Positions 37,440 to 49,687 of a stretch of DNA of 64,000 bases are shown one piece after another. The translations under genes and the position numbers were made by a program. Under the pieces are notes generated by a model that was not told where the DNA came from, did not search any database, and saw only the letters and a list, made by a program, of their open reading frames with translations. Numbering within the stretch: the stretch's first letter is position 1; the number at the start of each line of letters is the position of its first letter. Origin of the DNA: Zonotrichia leucophrys gambelii (lineage: Eukaryota; Chordata; Aves; Passeriformes; Passerellidae); NCBI RefSeq assembly GCF_028769735.1, contig NC_088173.1, positions 65,983,963 through 66,047,962 on the forward strand. Reading direction: 5' to 3'.

Positions 37440-37740
37440 TAAGACCAGGATCCCCTGCTTACACCGTGCCCCACGGCGGGGAAGCCATTAAAGACCCACA
37501 GAATAGAAGAGAAAAGGAAGAAAGTTCTTACAAGGAGCCCTCCCCTGCCCGGGCCCTCTCCAGCCCTTTTTGAGAGCAGAGCTCTCGACACGGCTAATCC
37601 CTGCGCCGCTTAATGAACTACAAGCTTCCCTTTCACCAGGACAAAAGTTTCTTTCCTTTCTCGGGCCTAATCGCGGACAAATGGTCCCCCCACCACGATG
37701 CCTGTTAAAAACCCATTCCCTTTTTTGAGGCTGCGAGGCA
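37440..37740. promoter_or_regulatory. Candidate CpG-enriched intronic element with homeodomain-type sites
   Basis: About thirteen CpGs occur in 300 bp of otherwise CpG-poor intron. TAAT-type cores sit within the GC-rich sequence, for example GGCTAATCCCTGCGCCGCTT followed by AATGAAC near 37592. This mixture of CpG and TAAT cores is typical of conserved developmental enhancers. Conservation could not be tested here. Confidence 0.35.
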
Positions 37741-38594
37741 GGAGGAATGCCACTGGCAAGAATAGGTACCCTTGAAATGAGCTCCTTCTGCACTTCTGAG
37801 AGAGATAAGTGGGAGATGACATCGGAGCTATAATGGAAAAAATATTTTCACAAGGCAGCATCTGTTGTTTCAGTGGATGCAGCCCCATTTTTGTTCCAGA
37901 ATGCTTCTGTGCATCTGTCTATATCTTTTCTGTCAGTGAAACAATTACTGCCTGCCCGCCCTCTCTCTGCACACACATACATTACTGGTAGGAATGTTAC
38001 ATGGCTGCACAATAAAGCTGCCACAGCCTGTGCTGAGTTTTGTATGGACAGCAGCCTTCTGCAAGGAACAGCTTTCAGTTTCCTTCCCAAATGAACAACT
38101 AGGCATGACTTGTAGCATTTATTATTTCACAGTGTGTGGGTGAGCTCAAATATTCCCAGTTCCATATAGGAACACTAAGATACAATGTCTGATTGTGTAC
38201 AGAATCCTTAAGCATCCAAATTTTATTTTGGTATTAAATAATGATCCTTATTCCAGGATAATAAAGTGTTTGCAGCGCTCACTTCTGTTAAGCAACAATG
38301 AAACCGAGCCATTTATTTTAGTGCCTGACCCTCCAAATATAGTATGAATCTTTTGTGTTGGATGTGGTTTTAGATGGCCATTCAAGGTTGTTTTGTGCAG
38401 GTTTACACCACACACCAGTACTGGACCCAGGAATGTGCCAGGTCTGCCAAGCCTCTCTCCAGAGCTACGTCCTCTCTGTGTGACAAGAAGATGTATGGGC
38501 TTTACACAAGTAGGGGCTGTTTGAACATCTAATCTGAACTCCCATCTAGTCAGTGCTGCTGTATTTGGCAAAAGCATTTTCCAGGAAAGCTTCC

Positions 38595-38945
38595 AGAAAT
38601 GAGCTGAAGACATCAAAAGATGGAAAATCCATGCTTTCCCTCAGCAGTTTGTCCCAGAGGCTTTTCACCTCCACTGCCTGTCTAGATTCTACCTTGCTTT
38701 TGTCCAGACTCACCTTTTAGCTCTGCTATCAGCTTATGCCTTTCTTTTCCTAAATTAAAGAGCTGTTTAATATCCTGTATCTTCCACCCATGAAGTACTT
38801 ACAACTGCAATTAAGTCACCTCTCAATCCTCCTGTTGATAAGGTTTACAGCTGAAGGTCTTTAAATCTCTTCCTTCAAGGCCCTATCTTCATCTTGTCAA
38901 CATATTAGTGACTTTTTGTATAATCCCCATGATATATCAATGTGC
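38595..38945 (-). mobile_element. Ancient CR1-like LINE fragment, minus orientation
   Basis: The plus strand contains the reverse complement of an old CR1/L3-type 3' region: AAGTCACCTCTCAATCCTCC, then GATAAGGTTTACAGCTGAAG, CTTTAAATCTCTTCCTTCAAGG and a stretch ending near TCCCCATGATATATC. It is much more diverged than the other CR1 copies, which suggests an older insertion. Boundaries are approximate. Confidence 0.65.
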
Positions 38946-41900
38946 TCTTTAATGCATGGGTCCTTGGTTGTGTTTAACATTCCTCTGTCTCACCACTGCT
39001 GTTCACGTAGCAAAACAACCTCAGCCCTAACATACAAGACCACACTAGATGCACACATTCTGGGTTTCCTTTCCCATTACAAACCATCCCAGCAACAGCC
39101 ACTGCAGTTTCCTGACAGGCCCCTGAGTAGATACCCAGAGCATCTTTGGAAATGCCACCAGCAGCCCAGAGCCTGTCTGGGAACACACAGATGAATTTTC
39201 CCCTGTGGCTCTTGCTCCTGCTCTGCTCTCCTACAACACTTCAGCCTGTGCTCTGGACCAACCCAAAAAATGCAGAAGCAATAGAGAACAGAACAAGTAG
39301 GACCAGCAACACCTTCAGAGCTGTGCAAGGCGATTCCACATCACTGTGTACTGCAGAACAGAGAGAAGCTGAAACCTGCTGGTGTGCAAAGTAGCACTGT
39401 GGCTTTGAGCCCACCTTGAACCACCACATTTATCTAAAACAGGGGTGATGACACACATTTGGATGAATGAGGCTTTAAACTGAACTAGTAACAGCTACAC
39501 AGAACCAGGCAAACGCGTTTTTGACAGAAGAGGTCTCTTCTAAGGGCATTTCCCATTACAACAACATTGAATTATGGCTCTCCCAGGAGAGGGTCTCCCC
39601 ATTCCAATGGCAGAGCCCCCCTGATATCTGTGTTACTCCAGTAGCACGGAGCTTATCATCACCAGCTTGCAGCTGAATTCACACCCCAGTCCAGGTGAAT
39701 CTTTGCCAATGTCTCCAAAGCACACGAGCTATGAGAAATGACAAGCAGTAGTACTTTCAACCACGCATTTCTGACTCCCTGGAGCAGGCTCAGTTTCAAA
39801 GGGCTGGATTCTGTTATTATTTCTCTCAAGCCTGTCTGCCCATTAGTACTTGCAGGGTCAAGCATGGGAGGAGGGGACTTCTACTCAGAAAATCAAGCAG
39901 CTACAAAACAAAAGGAATCCCGTTCAATTATTCCCAGCAAGCGGATTAAGCAATGAAAGCAGCATATGAGTCTTTTGTGTGGTATTTTTGCAATTATGTT
40001 CATTTTTCCTACATTACTAATATGCTACTAGAAACCAGACACCATGCCCAATAATGTGAAAACTAGGCAAAAGAATGGAGCCAAGAAGGGGAAGAAACAG
40101 AGTGGAAAATGCAAACCAGTAAAGTATTCCTCTCAGCATTTGTTAAGTATCAGCAAGGGCACATTATAGCTGGGTCCCCAGACTCAGGCAGCACTGAACT
40201 AAGAGCAAAGCAGCAGATGGTCATGCAGCAGATTAGAAATTGCTAATAACTGCCTCTCTGGAGAGCTTTGCTTGGGATTATGGACTTGATGGTAGAGTAA
40301 AAACCTGTAGTGACAGTCATCAAAATGTAGGCATCCTTGAAATGGGAAGGGTCCAGGCTTCATGAAGATTTAATCTGCCTGTGTGTACTCTGCACTGCCA
40401 GTGTTGGAGAAAGCAGATTGAAAGGTTTTGTGAATGTGTTACTAGAAAAAGTAACTAGATCATGTTACTGTTGTGAATCAGTGCAGCTGTGCTGGCACCA
40501 GCAGATCTGAGTCAAAATGAACTATCTGAGAGTCAGGCTTCAGAGACCAGGGAAAACCTCATGAAAATAGCAGTCTCCTAATATGTTTATAAAAGATTGG
40601 AAATTAAGAAACCCATCATGATCTATGCCTGTTTTAGAAGGAAAAACTAAAACCAGTTTGTTTTGTTGTGGTTTGTTTGTTTGTTGTATTGTTTTTTTAA
40701 AGATCACTTACATCTCTGACCAGGTAGGACTGAAGCAGCTCTGACAGGTCTCACAGACCTTCTCTGCCCTTTCACAGAGAGTGGAGTGTGTGCTGAACTC
40801 CCCATGAATCCCTCTGGTTTCTGGCCACGAGGATTCAACACTTTTCTCCTCAAGTGTTGATAAAACAATGTACAACATTTGAAGGATGATCATCTATGCT
40901 GTTGAGTGCTTGGAATAGTGACTGCAGCACAGCAAGGGAGAACAGAGAGAGCTGCAGCACTATTTAGTGTGTGGTGAGTGTCTAAGAAACTATTTCATTC
41001 AGAATTTCATTCACAAGGTCACCCTGATGTTAAATGGTTCTCAATTAAATTCCTGATAACTACCAGCAGCTACTAGTTTATCAGTGTATCTCTAACTACA
41101 AGGTGACAGACAACACACATAAGCGTGAAGTGAAGAGGGCGAAGGCATGGCTTCCCATTTTACTGGGTATAGCCTTTCCCTTGTATGACCAGAGGTATTT
41201 ACAGAGCAGAAGTCAGATGAAAGCTTGGGAGATGAGAGCTACTGTATCAGGATGGGCAAATGTGCATATATTTATCCCTGCAGCCCTCCCAAGGACTCCC
41301 TGTGCCTTCTGCAAGGATAGGGTTTCTTTACTGGGTGATGTCCAAGCATCAGCTTCTGCTGTTGGCTTTAATTAATGAAAGGCTCTGACAATAAACTGCA
41401 GCAAGCCACATGCTGCACCCACGGTGCTGAACCAGTGTGTGGTTTGCACACGCATTTTTGAAACCCCGTTTTCCTTGGTGTGCCTGTAATTTGACTCAGT
41501 GGGTCAGTGCAATGTGCACTAGATGAGATGGGAGAGTCCTTCACGGTATCGCTCACATGGCCAAAGATCTGAAGCAAATCTATTAAACACATTATGTTAT
41601 TCCAGATATTTAGCTGTGGAAACAAGATCAGGACCTGGCTTATGATCACAAGAAAAAAGTTCCTTATGACCTTTGTCTTCCAAGAGTGAAGGGGAAAATC
41701 TCCCACTCCAACATATATAAGGTTTACTGATATAGATTTCAACCTGGAGCAAAAAAACCCTAATGAGTGGGCCAAATGCTAAATCAAAGTAAGCATCTTG
41801 CAGTAGTATACATTTGGGGTACCAGTTGTCAGTTCAGCCACACGCTGACCCCTTTCTATTCCAGCATCTTCCAACCAAAGCAATACAGGATTTCCAGTCT

Positions 41901-42160
41901 CTCTTGAGAATGCAAAGCTCCAAATAGCCTTGGAGCTTTACTGTACAATATCTACACATATATACATTTCAGAATTGCACCTTTGCCTCACTATAATCCC
42001 AATTAGCCCACAAGAAAATATCTTCAAAAATGGTATTTTTAGAAGTGTGATAAAGGGAATATTGTTGCATAAATGATGAAGAAAGCCCAGACCTCAGCAT
42101 TGTCTGAGTTGTCCTCATTACAGAGGGCAAAAACTGTCAAGTTTAGTACTATTTAATGCC

Positions 42161-42247
42161 ATATACATATACATATATAGGGAGAGAGAGAGAATGTATA
42201 TACATATATATATATGTGTGTATATATATATATAGTGTATATACATA
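42161..42247. repeat. TA-rich microsatellite
   Basis: This is alternating TA/TATACA sequence with a short (GA)n interruption at about 42180-42193 and a (GT)n step near 42215. It is compound and imperfect, probably polymorphic, and able to form hairpins. Confidence 0.92.
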
Positions 42248-44959
42248 GAAAGGTAAACCATAAATGCAATGGTTTAATTTGACACAATTTTCCCTCAGTG
42301 CAGGTGCTCCAAAAGTTGGCATTTTCATGCTGTGTTTGCCAACCCAGTAAGACTTTGCTGGGAAATAAATAATGCACAAGGGCTACCCCACACTAATGAC
42401 TTTTCCAGTAAGATTGGTGACATCACCAACCAGAGCTGTCACCACTTGCAGCCACGGGGCACAGCTAGTGGGTCAGATCATGCCATGCAGTGCACCCCAC
42501 CAATGCACACTGGGAGCTGTGGGAAGGGAGTACTCAAGAGTTTATTTCCATTTCCATGAGGAATAAACCCTGGCTAGACTGGCCAAGGTAAACACTGGCT
42601 TGCCCTCCCACCTGCCCCAAAGGTCAGGGCTGGTGGGGCCGTGCCAAGTGCTGGCTGTCATCTGCTGAATGAGTGCCATTCCCCATGCAGACGAGGCTTT
42701 TCCAACACACAGCCACAGCCAGGCCTGGCAGATGCTCTGTGCTGGTGATTCCAGGACTTTTGCCTTGGCTTGGCTTCTCCCTTTGGATGGGAGTCATGTC
42801 TAGCTGCAGACAGGCAGACGCCGGAGGAGGCTCTGTCCTGCAGGCAGGATGTGACCCATCAGGGATGACCAAGGGCTGCCTCTCCCATGGCCTCCAAGCC
42901 CACAGTGCAGCCCAGGGAAGGAACAAGGCTGTGCAGCACAAGGGTGCTGGAGCTACCTCTTGTTATTCAGCAGATGAAGGTGTGAAATGTGGTCACTTCA
43001 TCCACTGCAGAGATCTCAAGGCTGTAAAACAGCAGAGCTGGCAAGTTCTCTTTAAAAGCGCTGCTCGTTGTAATGAAGGCAAAAAGAATTTGTTAAACAA
43101 AAACTCAGATTATAATGGTCTTGCAGCATCAAAAGAAAACATAGTAACTTTGTTTCTTCCACAATAACAGCAGAAAAAGAATCATTTCTCTGAAGACACA
43201 AATTAAATATTTGTCTTCTTTGCTGGTAGAAAGGGTGAGGTTTCTCTCATTTGCTGCACAAGTAAATGGTGAGCACTCCCCCGGTGTAACACTACCCCTC
43301 TCTGCCATCACAGCAGCGTGAGGAGATTCTAATCGCTGCCCCTACTTGCTCTGCTTGCAAGTCTTGCCTTAGAAGACAGGTCTCCCTTTGGAGATGGATT
43401 TTACTGTCAAATCCCTCTTTTCAGCACCACACCCACAGCACAAGATCACAAAGAAAGGGGATTGTTTAAACACAAAACCACAACTGTTTGATCACAGCAG
43501 CGTTATCACTTATAAATGCTGCCAAATCTTTCAAATCTCCAGGTATTCATCTAAAAAAAATCTGTTCCATGTCTTAAAGATTTTATTCCCTCTTCACCAA
43601 AGACAGTCAACTTAAACTCAGAAAATGAGAATTGCCCTTATATACATAATACACATAAATATATTAGACTCCCTTTCCACACATTACAGATCTACTCAAA
43701 GATTGGCTCAGGCCAAAATTCAGGATCTAAAAAAATCTCAGGTTGTGAAAACACAAGGATCCAACAGAATTAAAACCAGTTTACAGTAACATATCAATAG
43801 GGTGCACTGCAACAGAGAAATCAGAGACTCCTTCCTCCCCTGAACTAGGCACAAATTCTAGCAAAGCCCTTCCTTCAGGCTAAATGGCTTTCTATCAGTA
43901 CTTGTGTGTCATATTTGATGCAAGCACTATGCAAACCTTTAGGTTCATTGAACTAAACAAGGAAAATGGAAAAAATTAGGGAAGAAATACACAAGTGTCT
44001 TGAAATACACAATATGTTTAGAAAAAAATAACTGTATGGCTAAAGCCTAGTGACCTTACAAAGATGTAGGTTAAAATTATGCAAGGGCAACTAAAATGAA
44101 GCTTTTGAGAGAGATTTGAGAATTGAGCAAACTAAAGGGTAGAGAAAAATAAGTAATTTAAACATGTGAAGGTTCTTGCTACATTAGTGGAAGCAACTTA
44201 ATAGCTTATTGAGCTGACTCAGAACATAGTAAGTTGAGTCAGATTCAGCAAAATAACATATCTTTTTAATTATGCATATTCAAATAAAATTTTGTTGGAA
44301 TTTTCACAATATTTTTAGGATAATCAAGGATTCTCTGAATTATTGTATTTATAATGCTTTGGAAATTCCATTTCTCCATCAGAAAATGTTGCTGGGAAAA
44401 GTTTCCAAATGGGTTTCGTATACTTTGTTGGTTAAGGAAGCAACCATCTTTCTGTTCACTGGACACTGTGTCCTGCTTTGAGCTCTGGCTCTTAGATGTT
44501 CCCTTTTCGCCAATATAATTAAATACTAGAAAAAATACACTCCCACTGCCTTGTTTTGCAACATCTTTTTTGGTTTCTTGTGGCACACTACTTTCATCTT
44601 CAAGCCATAAATCAATTTTACTTTCATGAAGTTTCTTGCATTGCCAGATAAAGAAGTATTCCTTGGATCACAAAAGAAGCTGGCAAGGCTTGCTACCCCT
44701 GGCAAAACTTTCCTAAACATGGCTCAAATGCCAAATTTACTATGAAAATACACAGAAGACTCACATTGATTTCTCGTACTTTACCAATGCACCATCAAAT
44801 AAGTTTTCTGTGGCTAGCAACCCACAGGCAGGGGAACAAGGGTTATGTTTAATGCTGGGCTTCATTCTCATGGCACATGCCTACTCCTCCAGGCAAGACA
44901 AGTTATCTTCAGGGCCTGGGGAGAGTGTTTGACAGTAACTGATGAGGATGAATGGCTCC

Positions 44960-45440
44960 CGTGTGCCTCCCCGAGCCAGCGGAGCACGGTTACCATCCAG
45001 GATTTGTAATTCCGCGGCTCAGAGCACATTAGGAAAACAGCCCGATCGATAAAGGCCCCGTGAACGCACCAGCGCATCGCTGCGCTATCGCACGAGGGGA
45101 AACAACAAATGTGTCAGTGCAGCAGCGATTGCTGGATGTGAAATCATGTGGAACGCCTCGTCTGGAGCGCGGCCCGGCCGGCCCCTGTGAAAGCGATCGG
45201 CCTCGCGCCATGTTAGCCAACGCCGGGGCGTGAAATCCAACCTCCATCTGCGCCGCCGCGCTCCGTGCCCGCTGCAGGCCAGCCTCTGTTTTCATTTTCT
45301 GGCACCTTGAGCAAGTGTTAGAGACGCTAAATAATAAGTGACATACAGACACTTTGCTGGAAACGAGCACCTGGGCTGGGGCACGGCATTCATTACGGCC
45401 TGACACGCTCGCCCTCTGCGCGCTTTTCGGTGCCTTCTTT
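44960..45440. promoter_or_regulatory. CpG-dense block: candidate CpG island, enhancer or alternative promoter
   Basis: By hand count about 29 CpGs lie in the roughly 245 bases from about 45040 to 45285, a density comparable to the FGFRL1 exons and far above the flanking intron. The block includes GATCGATAA and a Cys/Ala/Arg-type open frame on the minus strand (45029-45406) that resembles no protein I know and contains neither an Ig domain nor a clear signal peptide. Possible readings are a conserved intronic element, an internal promoter or non-coding first exon of a shorter FGFRL1 transcript, or an unrelated transcript start. No clear TATA box or 5' splice site was established. Confidence 0.5.
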
Positions 45441-47662
45441 TCTTTCCCTTACCACACGATTACTCATGTGCCTACTGGCAATGTGAGAAATGGAAAATGC
45501 AGCATGCCCCATTGGCCAAACAACTGGACCATGGTTCCAGAAAAACTCTCCTCTTTTATGGCGCCTTTCATCCTTTTAACACAGCACGCTGAATAAAACC
45601 ACAGGCACACCTTGGTCAGCTTCCTCATTAGAGAAGACTCGGTGCTTGTTTTTCTTCACTGCATCAAAACCAGGGATGCCTTACACAGGTGCACTCAAGC
45701 TAAAAGTGTATGTGTGTTCTGCTTTAGATGAGAAAACAAATTTCAGGGGAAGTTAACTCCATCTCCATGGCTTTATAACAAAATGCAAAAAGCCTGAATT
45801 TCTGATGCATGTTAAACTTCAGAGAAAATAAGAACAATGTGCACTATGAACGATGTTTTTGAGACTTGTGAGGGCTCTCTTGTCCTCTGCAACTAATTGC
45901 ATGACTAGGGAAGTAAAGACATACTAGCCAATCACTTCACAAACTTGCGGAGGTTAATTAGCATTGAAATTTGTATTCTTCTAGAAAACAAAACAAATTT
46001 ACCTTGTCAGTTTGACTGGTCTAGTCTATGGCATCCCAGTTTCTAGTACAGAGTAGACAAACCAAAGGTCACACAAATGAAAAATGTGAAGAATTGTGAA
46101 GGATTTCTTCACAAATGAAGAACATAGAGTGGCTAGTGCACATGCCAGTTTTTATAGCTGATGAGACAACAGAAACAGGAAGATGCAGAAGACTTGTGCT
46201 GGATAACTTGTGGGTGCTCAGGACATTGCCAGCAGTCCCACTCTCTGTAGGATTTCCTGATCTGAACATCTACAGAGAAAGCTGTGCCTGGAAGGGTGGA
46301 GGGACAGTAATGGCCATGCCACACTGCTCTGGGTAATAACAGGACAAGATTAACATGTCCAGACTGTGTGAAGGAGGAAGAGAGACTTACAGCTTTTACA
46401 GCTTTTACCTAAAGCAAGCTGCCATTAACAAAGACAATGACTGCTCCTTAAACCTCTAGTAATGATATGTGTTTATTTAATTGCAGGGGAAAGGGAGTTT
46501 GCTTGTTTAAAACAAAACTAAACTGCTGGAGTAATTTCCCTGGGCACCCCATGCTGCCTGACCCTCCTGGTGGCAAAAAAAACTGTCTTGGCTGAAATGA
46601 TGTGTGAAAGTAATACTAAAACATTAAAATAAAGCATATACACACACATATATATATACAGGTTCCCTGAAAAACAGGGAGAAGATTAATGATGAGGAAT
46701 GTAATTAGTCATTAAGAAACACAGCCTGCAAAAAAGTCAAGTTAAAGGAGTGAAACACCAGAGACTCATCAAGCCAAAATCAATAAAGCAGCAGTTAAAA
46801 ATCCATTTCCAGTTCAGGATAAACAGTTGCTGTGTAGGGAAGGAAAAACCATCAGTGGTAGCACAGAAAAGACAGAAGCAAAACCAACTGTGAGAATGTA
46901 CAGCCTGAGGAGAGAGATGACAGAGCACAAACTGCATCCCCCAGTGAACAGGTATTCAACAGGGCACATGTGTGTGAGTCTGGAAGAGAGCAAAGCTTCA
47001 GGCTGTGAGACACAGGGCTCAAAAGCAGAGAGTGCAGGATGAACAGCTCAACTTGAATTCTCAGGCAAAACACATGGCAAAACCAGCAAATGCATTTTTT
47101 GGACACAAGGAGAACCCTTTATAGAAGTGGGTAGGCTGTAAACACAACAGTATCTGAGACAGCATCTGTGTTCAGACTTGATGTCATGGCTCAAAAATTA
47201 AATGAGAAAAATGAGACAAAAAAAAAAGGTAAAAGTATGCCAAAACAAGTAAGAGAAGAGGAGGAAACACTTATAAATGTTAAAGTACTCAATATACCCT
47301 GATAGTCAGAAAGAAGGCTGAGAAGTGAGTTAGTCCTCCTTAAAAGATAATACTGCCTAAGCAACACATAAAATTGGTGCCTCTGCAGTCTTGGTGAACA
47401 AGGCAGAATATCAGGCAGTGGTTGGTGGTGGGAGTTAACAAATGGCAAAGGAGCATTTCCAACCTCATTCAGAAGCATCTTCACGATCTTGAGTAAAGAA
47501 TTTTCCAACCTTTTCCTGGACACACAGAGCATGGACGTACAGCTGTAATATGGTATCAAAGAAACTGACTGTTCTTCCCAGAAAATCTTCTGTGGATTCC
47601 TAAACCTTCATTTTTCACTAACATTAACCTCTGCAGGTAGCAATGCTTAACATTATCTTCTT

Positions 47663-47700
47663 AAAAAAAAAAAAAGAGAGAGAGAGAGAAAAGAAAAACA
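47663..47700. repeat. Poly-A / (GA)n simple repeat
   Basis: A run of A followed by (GA)7-type dinucleotides and further A-rich sequence. Confidence 0.92.
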
Positions 47701-49511
47701 AAAAACCAAGCCCTAATACTTCACCATTTTTAAACAAAAGGAACTAGTGTAGCAGAGGTAGCAACTGTGATGACATTTGAGATTAGCCTATAATCCCCCG
47801 TCAGTCTTCCAGCTGGAGAGTGGAGACTGTATGATTTGAAATCTGTGAAGTTATTTGATTTTAAAGGCTTAGCAGGCAAATAAAAAGACAGTATAGGCCA
47901 ATGAAATCAAATTTGCTGTATGATGTGTAGTGCTCTGGATCCAGATTTTATACATGTCCTCTGTGTGCTTACTGTGATATAAACAGTTACAGCAAAGCAG
48001 AAATATGTGCTGTCTGTGCAAGATGGACTGGAATTCTGTCCTTGCTCATGTCTGATCTGCTCACACAGAAATCAGCAGGATCAGCCAAAGGAAGAAAAGT
48101 TCTCAAGGCAGAAGGTATTCAACAACAACAAAACCAACAACAACCCTAAAAAATGTGATCGTGAAGGAAGAAAGGTCATGGAGAGCAGAGCGTGCATCTT
48201 TATATTCTTTGTATCATATTGTAGTGTGTGACTAGCTCTTGTCCACTAACTTAATCAGGAAGACATATTTTAGACAGTGACAAGCAGGAATGAATACAGT
48301 CAGTCTTGTTTTCACCACAGGATACAGAAATTGGCTTTGGATATCTTCCTGAAACATTCATTTGCTAGGCAGAATGGGAGCCTGAGGGCAGAAGACTTCA
48401 AAAAAGAAAAATACATATATCCCAGAAGTCATGTAAAACACAGGGCTACACTGTCAGTTAGTGTAAATGAATGTAACTCCACTAATGAGAAGGAGCCTCT
48501 ACAGAGTAAGCCAGAGGAAGATGACACACTGAAATTGTGCCCTTGGTGACATCTGATCTATTCACAAAAATATGCATGCCTTATGGGGCAAATTTTACTA
48601 TCTGTCAGGATTGTTTGGGGAATGTGGGCAGCTCCATGGGCTGGGAGAATCACGAGGGGCAGGGGGAGTGCTCTTGCATAAAAAGCAAAATTAAACATCT
48701 CAAGAAGCAAATTCCCCCTCAGCTGCACAGAGGACAATTAGGCCCTCTGGAACTCTGCTCTAGAAGGTCATTTCAATGCCCAGTTCTCACCCTCTTGTGG
48801 CAAAAATCCTGTTAAAGCCATGCTCTCCTGACACTGTCTTGGCACAAAATGTGAGCAACTTTGCTGAAATAGCCATCATGGCCATAAAGCTGAGCTGTCT
48901 GCCAAGGGGAGTGCAACTACAAAGAGAGAATTTATCTGTCATGAGTGGCAGCATGGTCCAGTTCAGAGCAAATTCCTTGTCATTGACACATATAGCTCTG
49001 TGTGATTTTAACCTCAGCATAGTCACTGGTAAGTCAATAGTAACAGAAGGGGCAGGGGGAGGATGATTTATTTTTCCTTCCTTCTGCTGCAGAGCGACTG
49101 CATATTTTCCTTGTCAACAGCTGTGGTTCATATACACTGTAGAGATAGGTAGACAGATGGGGAAAACCCCACCCAACAAACAAGACGTAGGACTCCCAGG
49201 AATCATTACTACATGCTGAGCATGCCAATATAATGCTATTTGCAGTCTCCTCTCTAGGTCAGCAGGGATTCCAGCATCTTTGTCCAAGGCAGTTGCTCCT
49301 CCCCAGGAGCATGTGCAAACCCTTGTCTTTCTGCCAAACCTGATGAAGGCTTTAACCAGGGAAGGGTGAACAGGTCTCACTCACTCACCTGGCTGAAATG
49401 CCTCTGCTCTTCACATCAGACTGTCATCAGAGCTGCTGTGTATCCTGCCACCTCTTTGTCACAGTAAATAATCACTCAGTCTGTCCCAATGAAAATTAAA
49501 AATGTAAATGA

Positions 49512-49687
49512 CTGTGAGGGTGGGGAGGCACTGGCACAGGGTGCCCAGAGAAGCTGGGGCTGCCCCATCTCTGGAAATGGATGGTCTCTGAGCAACCTGG
49601 GATAGTGGAAGGTGTCCCTGCCCATGGCAAGGGCTCAGAATGAAATAATCTTAAGGTCCCTCCCAGTCTGAACCATTCTATGATTCC
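49512..49687 (+). mobile_element. CR1 LINE 3' end fragment, plus orientation
   Basis: The CR1 3' order is clear: GAGGCACTGGCACAGGGTGC, CCCAGAGAAGCTGGGGCTGC, then AGTGGAAGGTGTCCCTGCCC and the tail CCATTCTATGATTC. It is 5'-truncated and belongs to a different CR1 subfamily from the copy at 2416-2768, judging by the GTGGAAGGTGTCCCTGCC block. It is antisense to FGFRL1. Confidence 0.92.

Larger units (their letters stand above)
31082..38594 (-). other. FGFRL1: FGFRL1 large intron, 31.1-38.6 kb
   Basis: Unique sequence with two CpG-enriched patches (31180-31400 and 37440-37740) and an A/T-rich interval around 34.2-34.45 kb holding MEF2-type sites. A poly-T lies near 31957-31968. I recognise no transposon, exon or RNA gene. 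Confidence 0.55.
38946..49511 (-). other. FGFRL1: FGFRL1 large intron, 38.9-49.5 kb
   Basis: Unique sequence apart from a TA-rich microsatellite (42161-42247), an A/AG-rich run (47663-47700), and short T-rich and CA/TA runs near 40660-40700 and 46638-46660. It contains the strongest CpG-dense block in the distal intron (about 44960-45440). No exon or transposon was recognised, and open frames lack domain signatures. Confidence 0.55.

Noticed and set aside
45029..45406. 125-codon minus-strand open frame, considered as an FGFRL1 5' exon
   Set aside because: It contains no hydrophobic signal peptide or Ig motif and is explained by the high GC of the CpG block.
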